A DNA stretch of 64,000 bases from Phyllostachys edulis (Eukaryota > Streptophyta > Magnoliopsida > Poales > Poaceae): the NCBI GenBank assembly GCA_036346405.1, contig CM070568.1, forward strand, positions 3,044,221 to 3,108,220, written 5' to 3'. The translations under genes and the position numbers were made by a program. Of this stretch, positions 55,761-64,000 are shown in pieces. The notes under the pieces are model-generated. The model did not search any database and was not told where the DNA came from. It saw only the letters and a program-made list of their open reading frames with translations. Positions within the stretch are counted from its first letter, which is position 1. Every line of letters begins with the position of its first letter.

Positions 55761-56369
55761 ACTCCATTCATTCCAAATAATGTATGCTCCAAGTGCTATG
55801 GTGCAGGTGAGTGGTCGTAGACTTGGTGGGAGTGATCGTAGACGTCTTGGATGTCTTGAAGGTGATCGTAGACATTCTGGATTTGGTCGTGGACCTTGTT
55901 GAAGTGGTCGTAGACTTCAAGGTTGATTTGGTTAGTGTTTAATGTTGATTGATAGTGTGTGATATGCGTGTGTGCACTGATATTGGTCAAGTTGGAGAAC
56001 TTGTGCTAGGAATATGTTCTTTGGTCTTTGCATGTGCAGGTTGAGCGTGAAGACGACCGTGGTTGATGACAAGGAGGACCGGGACTAGGATGGGGAAATC
56101 TGAGGTCTAAGAGGTTGAGGATGTCACGAAGTGGTCGGGCTTGCGCTGGAGCATGTGGAGATCAAAGGTGGTTGCTGAAGCACGGAGAAGCTTCGGGAGG
56201 TGGAGTCCTGAAGGCTTACGACGTGTGAGGAGATATGGAAAGTGTTCAAATATCTAGAAGGTTTAAAGATATTGGAAAACTCGTGTTTGGAAGGGTTTCG
56301 GGTCCCTTGATTCTCGAAAGAGATAAGTTGTCGTGTCCGTGTCGGTAAGAATACGAGTTAGTCTCTGCC

Positions 56370-56377
56370 TATAAAAG
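56370..56377 (+). promoter_or_regulatory. TATA box of LTR10
   Basis: TATAAAAG about 400 bases before the LTR 3' end and downstream of the repeat array. Confidence 0.75.
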
Positions 56378-56781
56378 GAGGCAGAGGGGAAGTGTTTTCC
56401 CGTGGCTTTTACAGTGGCTTTAGTACGTAGCTTTTGCGGTAGAGCTTTAGAGGTCTTTCGGTTGAAAGCTTTGAAGGGTGCTTGTTGAGCACTTTGTAGA
56501 CACAGAACAATATTGAGAAATAAGAGGTCAGATCTATTCAACTTTGTCTCAGGGTTGTTTGTGTTCAAGTTGTGCGTAAAAGGTCTTCTTGGAAGAGGTC
56601 CCCGAGAAGATCCTGAAGAGGTCCTCGGAGAGATCTTCTAGGAGGTCCTGAAAAGGTCCTCGGAGAGGTTCTCAAGGAGGTCGTGAGAAGGCTAGCGCAC
56701 GGGAAAAAGGTTGAATTTGTGAGTAAGAAATCGGTACAATCATTCAACCCCCCCCCTCTGATTGTGTTATACGATCCTACA

Positions 56782-57195
56782 ACCTAGGAGAGGCAGTATA
56801 TATCTTGGGGATAAAGATCTATAGAGATAGATCTAGAAGGCTAATTGGATTAAGCCAAAGTACTTATATTGACAACGTGTTGATTCGGTTCAACATGAAG
56901 GATGCCAAGAAAGGTTTCTTGCATATGTCACATGGCATAAGTCTTAGCAAGATCAGTGTCCTTCGACAACTAGTGAGCGAGACAGTATGAGTGGTATTCC
57001 ATATGCTTCGGCTATTGGATCTATCATGTATGTCATGATATGTACACGACCAGATGTATCATATGCTTTAAGTGTTACGAGTAGGTACCAAGCTGATCCC
57101 GGTGAAGGTCACTGGACAGCTGTAAAAAATATTCTTAAGTACTTGAAAAGGACTAAAGATACGTTCCTAGTTTATGACGGTGATGACGATCTCTA
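56782..57195 (+). pseudogene. Copia-B reverse transcriptase end and RNase H start
   Basis: Continues from the MKDL cut with GEAVYILGIKIYRDRSRRLI and GLSQSTYIDNVLIRFNMKDA. After a frameshift it reads GIPYASAIGSIMYVMICTRP and GHWTAVKNILKYLKRTKDTF. It stops resembling copia after LVYDGDDDL, at about 57195, so the rest of RNase H, the polypurine tract and the 3' LTR are deleted. Confidence 0.82.
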
Positions 57196-57938
57196 TTCAT
57201 ATCCTTCAATATGCACACAAACCCTTCAGTCACCATCATTTCATCTCTCCAACTGACTCTGAATCTGAATACTGTCATCATCAATACACTAAATTCTAGT
57301 TTGGATCAAATTTTGTAATCGATACACTATATAATGTAATGTGAGTGACCACTGAGACCCGGGAGAAGAATGTGATCCATCTAGGGATAATCTTATTACG
57401 AATAAATGCAAGCATCCTGATGAAGTGTGGCTAGCAATTTTGATTCTTGCTTCCACTTAGGAAAAACACCTAGAGGATAGTTATGCTGCCATTTGCCCGC
57501 CACTTAAGTTCACTCAAATGCATGCATGATTCTTGAGATGATGCAAATCAAAAAAGATGTAGTCCTTCTGTCACTACCAGTTCTACCACCATTGTTGTGC
57601 TCCTTTTGCTTTGAGACTGCATGGTGAACATAAACACAGTGTCTAGAAAAAAAATATCCTCTTGACACTTGTCAAGGGTGTAGTACCTTCAATGCTCTGA
57701 TAATATTTATTTTTCTTCTGTTTGACTAATGATACTATCAAATTCAGTATCTTGCAATATTTGTGTCCCTTGGTTTTTCCACATGAATACACAAAACACG
57801 GAAATGCATTGTATTTGATACAGGCCACATGTACAAGAAACAACATTTGTTGCTACTGAAAGTGTGAACCTGTACTTGGTTGACGATCATTCCCTGCACC
57901 TTACTAATGAAAGGGTATTTTACCCTATTCTCTTGCAG
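57196..57938 (+). other. Host-like sequence, probable intron
   Basis: Not related to the copia element. It ends with a pyrimidine-rich tract and TTGCAG (57933-57938), a good splice acceptor for the coding exon that follows. Part of it may hold earlier exons, but none can be called with confidence. Confidence 0.4.
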
Positions 57939-58007
57939 GAGTTGGACAGGTTATTGAAGTCTGCACCCCCACCAGAACCGAAAAAACAGCTTCGGAGTGC
58001 AAGATGA
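57939..58007 (+). CDS. Last coding exon of an unidentified host gene
   Basis: After a strong acceptor, 22 codons run to TGA: they begin ELDRLLKSAPPPEPKK and end in a short basic tail (QLRSAR). The Pro-rich then Lys/Arg-rich end is typical of an exposed C-terminus. Codon use and the clean acceptor favour a real exon. The preceding exons are not visible in the window, perhaps because retrotransposons expanded the upstream intron. The protein family is not recognised. It could also be a chance open frame. Confidence 0.45.
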   Translation, partial: ELDRLLKSAPPPEPKKQLRSAR

Positions 58008-58326
58008 ACATCTTTCTAACTCTCTGCATAGTGCAAGGTTCTGGTAGATTGGTCACTCTTTTGCTTTCTTTTTCGCATAAAAATTGTGTAGTATGTGTGA
58101 TTTGCTTGCTTCTAATTTGTAAAGGCCTAGGAGACCTGAGAATCTGGTGATATATCCTGTTCCTTAGTCTTCAGACTTGTAAATCTGGTCGGTTCAAAGA
58201 CTGGCAACATAGATCCCAATGTATAGATATGCTGCGAAGTTTCTTGCTATCTATAAGAGCTCCTTGCAGTATATTTGCTCGAATTTTTTTCCTGCTGTTG
58301 CCGCACGGTGAATTATGTGAACCTTG
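58008..58326 (+). other. Probable 3' UTR and downstream spacer
   Basis: T-rich sequence after the stop, containing CATAAAAATTG near 58076, ending at the first copia LTR piece. Confidence 0.4.
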
Positions 58327-58590
58327 TGTTGGAATTAATATAGGCTAGGTCCAAATATTATATTCTAATTAATTCCTAGTAAATCTCAAAGGCCTATGTG
58401 CAAGTACTAAAAATGTTTACTCCCACATAGAGGAATTAAGGGAGTGACACCAGTTTAAAAGGTGGAGCGTGGTAGCCCTCTTGTGAAATTGGATGAGACA
58501 ACAACACCGCCTTCAGCGAGCCGAGCCGAGCGAGCCGCAAGCCGTGCTGCGTCTTGCGCGTGCCGTCGGTGGTCGGGAAAATGAAAACTC
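58327..58590 (+). mobile_element. Copia-C family LTR fragment (left)
   Basis: TGTTGGAATTAATATAGG matches the LTR at 59250 for about 250 bases and then breaks off in the GC-rich part, where it joins the 3' end of a pol gene. Confidence 0.8.
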
Positions 58591-58599
58591 CGAGTAATA

Positions 58600-58710
58600 G
58601 CTTTGGATTATATCCAAGCAAGCTAAAAATCTGGCGAATCCTTCACAAAGGGTTTATCACGAAATGTGATAGACAATGCATCAAGGGAGATGGGTTTGAG
58701 ACCCACGTGA
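58600..58710 (+). pseudogene. Copia-C family pol C-terminal remnant
   Basis: The frame reads ALDYIQAS, a stop, then KSGESFTKGLSRNVIDNASR and EMGLRPT with TGA. This is the usual copia RNase H C-terminus (LDYI ... FTKGLSR). With the LTR on its left and a polypurine tract on its right, it is what remains of a body after a large deletion. Confidence 0.75.
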
Positions 58711-59249
58711 GTTATACCATAGTGGTAACCCATCCTATGTGATCGGAGATCCCGTGAAGTAGGATTGGCGAAACAAGCTATTGGTTAACTGGGAGGAGAG
58801 TACCTTTATAGACCCACTCCATTGGAGATGCAATTCTCTCCTAAATCTGTATGGCAGGTTGATTTTTATCTTAATGTGTTCTGTGGCTTGTTAAAGCAAA
58901 GATGCTGTCCTACAGAGCAGTCTTGAAAGAACACACCTATATGAGCCCGACTGCTAGTCACAGTCTATGAAATAGGGTAATTTCTAGGAAGCTCATGAAT
59001 AGGCCAGGAGTATGACTTATATGCTCCAACCCGCGGGGATGCCTGGCAGCCTAGTATCAGTTAAGGACTTAAGTGAAACTTATTCACACAAAACTGTCAA
59101 TTCAAGGCTTAGTCCATTGTGCGGCTTGTCGATAAGTGTAACCATTCCGGTGGATGTTCAACCTTAACGGTCTCCATCAAAACACCGGTATATTAAAACA
59201 ATCTTGTGGATCAAGGCATTTGACATGTGCCCTTGAGATCGGTGGGGAT
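58711..59249 (+). mobile_element. 3' untranslated part and polypurine tract of the left copia body
   Basis: Non-coding sequence ending in GAGATCGGTGGGGAT (59235-59249), the polypurine tract directly before TGTTGGA of the next LTR. Confidence 0.75.
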
Positions 59250-60377
59250 TGTTGGAGTTAATATGGGCTAGGCCCAAATATTATATTCTAATTAATTCCT
59301 AGTAAATCTCAAAGGCCCATGTGCAAGTGCTAAAAATGTTTAGTCCCACATGGAGGGATTAAAGGGAGTGACACCAGTTTAAAAGGTGGAACGTGGTAGC
59401 CCCTCTTGTGGAATTGGAAAGAGACAACACCACACAAGCGCTCGCTTTCGCCTCGCCCGTGCCGAGCCGCGTGAAGCCGTCTTGTCGTCTTGCGTGCGTA
59501 GTGCGCAGCGTGTGTCGAGTCTTGGCGGCGATTTTCTTTATCTATTCGAAAATCAAAACACACTGACATTGAGGGTGACTGTTGGTCTCTGGTCTCTTCG
59601 TTTTTGGCCATTAAAAAGAACAGAGTGCTGATCCTTGATGGTGACTGTTGACCTTTAGTCTTCTAGTGACTGTTGGCCTTTGGTCTTGGTGGTGATCCTT
59701 GATGGTATTGTTGGCCTTTGGACTCTTGGCAATCGCCCTGATGGTGTCGATGGTCTTTGGTCTTCTAGCGACCTTTGGGCTCACTGTCTTTTGGCTATAT
59801 AAGGAGACCGAGAAGGCGCTCGGTCGAAGTTTTTTCCACTTCCACAGTTCAGAAATTCCACAGTGCTTGTTGCTATCTTTGGCGATCTCCATCCCGGCGA
59901 GGCGCATGTACGGCCGCACTGAGAGAGCAGGCCTCCGGAACCTCGTCCTTGAAGGCTTGCACGAGCAAGGACGAATAAGGTTTTTGAGGAGCGTTCGCGC
60001 AACTACTCGCTGCTACGTCTACATCAAGACTACGACTCTCTGCTACGTTCTACATCGACTACACGACTCTCTGCTACGTTCTACCTCAACTGCACAGCTA
60101 CGCGACGTCCACTACATCATGACGAACAACGACATTATCAAGAATGCAGGGCTACTTCTTCTTCTCTTGAATCTGGGTATGTTACTTGGTTTACTTTACT
60201 ATTTGTTGTTGTGATGAGCAGCTGAGATAGATATGCTAGTTTACGTCTTTCTAGAAATTAGTATGCCTATAGTGTTCATACATACCTTTGTATTTGTGAA
60301 AATAGCTAGAGCATTTTCCATGTTTTATCTAGCTTATTTTGGATTAAAGTAATTGAAAAATGCTTATATTCTCAACA
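59250..60377 (+). mobile_element. Shared Copia-C LTR
   Basis: Starts TGTTGGAGTTAATATGGG, has a TATA box at 59796-59804 (TATATAAGG) and probably ends CTCAACA at 60377. It is preceded by a polypurine tract, so it is the 3' LTR of the body on its left. It is followed by gag, so it is also the 5' LTR of Copia-C. The 3' end is approximate because no clear PBS follows. Confidence 0.75.
59796..59804 (+). promoter_or_regulatory. TATA box of Copia-C LTR
   Basis: TATATAAGG followed by a purine-rich leader. Confidence 0.7.
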
Positions 60378-60433
60378 ATCCAAAAACCTTATGCTAGGCA
60401 TAGGCATTTTTCACCAAGCTGGCTTTCTTCTTT

Positions 60434-61248
60434 GACTCAAACCCTCTGAATTCGATGGTGCGAATTACAAGAGGTGGCGCACCAAGATGGTGCTTTGGCT
60501 AATCGCCATGAGCGTTTTCCATGTGGCAAGCGGCAAGCTGAAGGAACACTTACTCCTAAGCAGAGCAAGAGTTCGAGGTCACGATAACCTTTTAAAGGTG
60601 CCGTGGTTAGTGTTCTTGGTGAGAAGTTAGTCGATGCATATATGGTGATTAAAAGCTGGAAAAGAGATGTGGGATGCACTCGAGGCCAAATTTAGGGTTT
60701 GGATGCGAGCGGTGAATTGTATCTCATGGAGCAATACCATGACTACAGAATGGTTGATAGCCGTTCTATAGTTGAGCAGGCTCATGAGATACAATCTATG
60801 GCCTGAAACTTGAGTACTTCAAGTGTGTATTCTAGGATAAGTTTGTCGCGGAGGCATTATTGCCAAACTTCCTCCTTCTTGGAGGAATTTTGCTACTTCT
60901 CTGAAACACAAGAGACAAGAGTTTTACATTGAAAATCTCATTGGGTCTCTTGATGTTGAAGAGAAGGCAAGAACAAAAGATACACACACTAGAGGTAATG
61001 AGGGACATTCTAGTGCCAATATGGTATGTAAGAAGAATGGCCAAACTCAAAAGTTCAAAGGCAAGAACAAGAGTGCACAAACAACAAGCTTCAAGAAGAA
61101 GAAAAAGAACACAAAGGAGAGCTTTTGCTTTGTTTGTGAACCTGGTCATTGGGCCAAGGATTGCACCAACGCAAGGGTGGGAAGAATCGCAAGGGCGTAA
61201 TTCCAAGTCCGCCAATGTTGTTGTTGGTACTCTTGAGGCGGCAACTTG
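60434..61248 (+). pseudogene. Copia-C Gag
   Basis: Pieces in several frames: SEFDGANYKRWRTKMVLWLI near the start, then sequence matching the MEQ-YxDY and VEQAHEIQ stretch (about 60725-60800), KHKRQEFYIENLIGSLDVEE (about 60905) and a knuckle CFVCEPGHWAKDC at 61126-61164. The knuckle has only three residues between the second Cys and His (CX2CX3HX4C), so one codon is missing. Several indels and stops break the frame. Gag would form the particle. Confidence 0.75.
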
Positions 61249-61457
61249 AGGTATGGTAATTTACCTCTCGTTTTTTCCGTATGTCAATCTCTTGATTGGT
61301 GGATAGACACTTGGTGCTAATATACATGTGCGTCTTGATATTTCATTATTCTCTTCTTACCAGTCACTCGAATTCAATTGTTCTAATGGGGAGCGGGTCA
61401 CATGCCTGCTTGTTCATGGTGTTGGTGCGGTCGATCTGAAGTTTACTTGGGAAGATT

Positions 61458-62579
61458 GTGCAAGCGAAGAACGTGCATCATGTGCCATCGATCAATAAGA
61501 ATCTCGCCGGATCTCTTACGTGTAGAGATGGTTTTAGATCGGTATTTGAGTCCAATAAATTTGTAATGTCCAAGTGTGGACAATTTGTTGGTAAAGACTA
61601 TGTGTGCGGAGGCTTGTTCCATCTATCTCTTTCAGATTTATGTAATAATATTGTGAACCATGTTTGCAGTAGTAATGAGACTACTATTTGGTATTCACGA
61701 CTTTGTCACATTAATTTTGGTTGCATGACGCGGTTAGCCAGTTTAGAGTTAATCCCGAAATTCACCCTTGCCAAAGGTTCTAAATGTTAAGTTTGTGTGC
61801 AATCAAAGCAACCTCGTAAGCCTCATAAGGCCGCGGAGGTAAGAAACTTGGCACCATTAGAACTCAAACATTCAGATCTGTGTGAGATGAATGGTGTGTT
61901 CACAAAAGGTGGTAACAGATATTTTATGACTTTGATTGATGACTCCACTAGGTTCTGTTATGTGTATCTTTTGAAAACTAAAGATGAAGCTCTTAACTAC
62001 TTTAAAATCTATAAGGCAGAAGCTGAGAACCAACTTGAAAGGAAAATCAAAAAGGTTAGGTCTGATCATGGTGGAGAGTACTTTTCAAATGAGTTCAATT
62101 TATTCTGTGAGGAACATGGTATAATCCATGAGAAGATGCCTCCCAATTCACCCCAGTCAAACGGTGTTGCTGAAAGAAAGAACCGCACTCTAACTGATTT
62201 GGTTAACGCCATGTTAGACACAGCGGGTCTTTCCAAAGCATGGTGGGGGGAGGCTATATCGACTTCATGTCATGTCCTAAATAGGATTCCCACAAAGAAT
62301 AAAGAGATAACCACATATAAACAATGGGAGAAGAAAAGACTATCACTTTCATACTTGCGCACTTGGGGTTGTTTGGCGAAAGTCAATGTGCCAATTCCTA
62401 AAAAGTGTAAGCTTGGACCAAAAAGCGTTGATTGCGTCTTTCTAGGCTATGCTCACCATAGCGTTGGATATAGATTTCTAGTGGTGAAATCTGGAGTACC
62501 GGCGTGCATGTTGGTACAATTATGGAGTCCAGAGATGCTACATTCTTTGAGGATATTTTTAGATGAAAGATGTGCCTAG
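61458..62579 (+). pseudogene. Copia-C pre-integrase and integrase
   Basis: The first frame (61458-61790) holds NVHHVPSINKNLAGSLTCRD and the zinc-domain start (WYSRLCHINFGCM). It ends in KGSKC-stop-VC, where the stop lies inside the CxxC pair and fits CAA to TAA. The second frame (61797-62579) holds the core: Asp27 (HSDLCEMNG), Asp90 (VRSDHGGEY) and Glu126 (GVAERKNRT), with 35 residues between the last two. It continues with WGEAISTSCHVLNRIPTKNK and WGCLAKVNVPIPKKCKLGPK. The catalytic triad is intact but the zinc domain is damaged (first His is replaced: WYSRL for WHxRL). Confidence 0.85.
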
Positions 62580-62796
62580 TTCATCGAGTCGGGGAACCCG
62601 ATACAATTTACGAACTCGCCATTCCAATGGAATATTTTGAACAAACCCTTGAGCAAATTCACGAGGAGGAAGACAATGAAACTCTAAGGAAGAGTAAAAG
62701 ACAAAGGATCGCAAAGTCTTTTGGTCTGATTTCATTGTGTACCTTGTGGATGATATTCCAAGTACCATTTACAAGCGTATGCTTCTCCGAATCTGA
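62580..62796 (+). pseudogene. Copia-C integrase-reverse transcriptase linker
   Basis: Low-similarity linker with frameshifts. DFIVYLVDDIPSTIY is visible at about 62729 and SESEII near 62783 in another frame. Confidence 0.55.
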
Positions 62797-64000
62797 AATA
62801 ATTGGAAGGAAGCAGTCCGTAATGAAATGGATTCCACTATCTCTAATGGAACTTGGGAGATCACTGAGCGTCCTTATGGTTGTAAACCTGTCGGATGTAA
62901 GTGGGTGTTCAAAAAGAAGCTTAGGCCTGATGGTACTATCGAGAAGTACAAGGCACGGCTTGTGGCCAAGGATTATACCATAAAGGAAGGCGAAGATTTC
63001 TTTGATACTTATTCACCTGTGGCTAGATTGACCACTATTCGAGTACTACTATCTCTGGCTGCCTCACACGGTCTTCTCGTTCATCAGATAGACATTAAGA
63101 CGGCTTTCCTAAATGGAGAGTTGGACGAGGAAATTTACATGGATCAGCCAGATGGATTTGTAGTAGATGGTCAAGAAGGAAAGGTGTGCAAGTTGTTGAA
63201 ATCTTTGTATGGTCTTAAACAAGAACCTAAGCAGTGGCATGAAAAGTTTGACAGAACTTTAACATCTGCAGGTTTTGTTGTGAATGAAGCTGACAAATGT
63301 GTGTATTATCGCCATGGTGGCGGCGAGGGAGTCATTCTATGTATGTATGTTGATGACATACTGATTTTTGGGACCAACCTTAATGTGATTAAGGAGGTCA
63401 AGGATTTCTTATCTCAGAATTTTGAGATGAAAGATCTGGGAGTAGCTGATGTTATCTTGAACATCAAGCTGTTGAGAGGTGATGATGGTGGGATTACATT
63501 GTTGCAATCCCATTATGTGGAAAAGGTTTTAAGTCGTTTTGGTTATAGCGACTACAAACCCTCTCCAACACCTTATGATCCTAGCGTGTTGCTTAGGAAG
63601 AATCGGAGAATAGCCAGAGACCAATTGAGATATTCTCAGATAATTGGTTCACTCATGTATTTAGCTAGCGGTACCAGGCCTGACATCTCGTTTGCTATGA
63701 GCAAACTAAGCCGGTTTGTTTCTAATCCGGGAGATGATCATTGGCATGCTCTTGAGAGGGTAATGTGCTATCTAAAGGGTACTATGAGCTATGGCATTCA
63801 TTATACCAGGTACCCCAGGGTACTGGAGGGTTATAGCGATTCAAACTGGATATCTGATGCTGATGAGATTAAGGCCACAAGTGGATATGTCTTGTTACTT
63901 GGAGGTGGCGCTGTTTCATGGAAGTCTTGCAAGCAGACCATCTTAACGAGGTCAACAATGGAAGCAGAACTCACAGCATTAGATACTGCCACTATTGAAG
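62797..64000 (+). CDS. Copia-C reverse transcriptase and RNase H (open to window end)
   Basis: One uninterrupted frame of about 400 codons that leaves the window still open. It contains WKEAVRNEMDSTISNGTWEI, CKWVFKKKLRPDG, ARLVAKDYTIKEGEDFFDTY, IDIKTAFLNG (catalytic Asp), LYGLKQEPKQWHEKFD, MYVDDILIFG (catalytic Asp pair), IIGSLMYLASGTRPDI and the RNase H start YSDSNW ... TSGYVLLLGGGAVSW and STMEAEL (catalytic Glu). All the polymerase and RNase H residues I can check are present. This is the best preserved enzyme in the window. Upstream breaks mean the whole element is still defective. Confidence 0.9.

Larger units (their letters stand above)
54408..56781 (+). mobile_element. LTR10, 2.4 kb solo LTR (TSD ACCTA)
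   Basis: Begins TGTGAGACC and ends ACGATCCTACA, flanked by ACCTA at 54403-54407 and 56782-56786. Plus orientation with TATA box at 56370. It lacks the palindromic core and acidic blocks. Its tail (ATTCAACCCCCCCCC near 56740) resembles the tail of the Copia-A LTR, so it is probably copia-derived. GACCTCC/GGAGGTC repeats fill 54540-55760. Confidence 0.92.
43408..57195 (+). mobile_element. Copia-B, decayed copia element with three inserted LTRs
   Basis: The 5' LTR (43408-46781) is followed by a tRNA-Met primer site, Gag, protease, integrase, reverse transcriptase and the start of RNase H. The LTR start TGTTGGAAATATGCCC is the one found in grass BARE/Angela-like copia elements. LTR8 lies in the 5' LTR, LTR9 in protease and LTR10 in reverse transcriptase. 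The element breaks off at about 57195 in RNase H, with no polypurine tract or 3' LTR. Confidence 0.85.

Overview
The window is plant nuclear DNA, almost certainly from a grass, and rice (Oryza) or a close relative fits best. The grounds are the GC-rich LTR leaders, initiator-tRNA-Met primer sites (TGGTATCAGAGC and one-base variants), three Ty1/copia lineages common in grasses, and dense nesting of retrotransposons. I see no rRNA gene, tRNA gene, CRISPR array or prokaryotic feature. Most open frames are decayed retroelement genes.

Layout. 1-5833: edge of a host gene whose exon (1099-1181 plus 5520-5643) is split by a 4.3 kb solo LTR (LTR1). 5834-31454: a nest. A gypsy-like element (Gypsy-1: 5' LTR, PBS, leader, gag fragment) is broken by Copia-A (7541-21307, minus strand, TSD GGCTG), which itself holds solo LTR2. 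Gypsy-1 is broken again by LTR3, LTR3 by the 5' LTR of another element (LTR4), and LTR4 by solo LTR5. 31455-33565: scrambled minus-strand LTR pieces and a gypsy RNase H fragment. 33566-41085: LTR11, holding solo LTR6. 41086-43407: host-like DNA with a GRF-type zinc-finger gene. 43408-57195: Copia-B (plus strand, 3' end lost), holding LTR8, solo LTR9 and solo LTR10. 57196-58326: 3' end of a host gene (last coding exon 57939-58007). 58327-64000: a chained copia arrangement (LTR, deleted body, LTR, body) called Copia-C, which runs off the window.

Target-site duplications (TSDs) and TG...CA ends could be read directly for LTR1 (TTACA), LTR2 (GCATG), LTR5 (CCCGG), LTR6 (CAATG), LTR9 (TGCAA), LTR10 (ACCTA) and Copia-A (GGCTG). 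Removing LTR1, LTR9 or LTR10 with one TSD copy rejoins an open frame exactly.

The most unusual signal is inside the long LTRs. Eight strongly diverged LTRs (1, 2, 3, 4, 6, 8, 9, 11) share one hidden plan: TATA box and GC-rich leader, then a short exon-like block for an acidic peptide ending in a G-phase donor (usually AG|GCAAGT), then an intron-like stretch of about 1-2 kb (longer where another LTR has inserted), then a second short acidic block ending in a stop, then about 0.25-0.5 kb to the LTR end. In all seven LTRs that keep both blocks, they join in the same phase and run into a D/E-rich tail and stop. The intron-like stretch holds a conserved core of consecutive palindromes whose arms change in a compensating way between copies. 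A different solo LTR (LTR5) carries six consecutive perfect hairpins. I interpret the first pattern as a small spliced gene living in the LTR. No transcript evidence is available here.

Decay is dominated by changes explainable as C-to-T or G-to-A: Trp/Gln codons turned to stops and metal-binding Cys codons turned to Tyr, as expected of heavily methylated plant retroelements.
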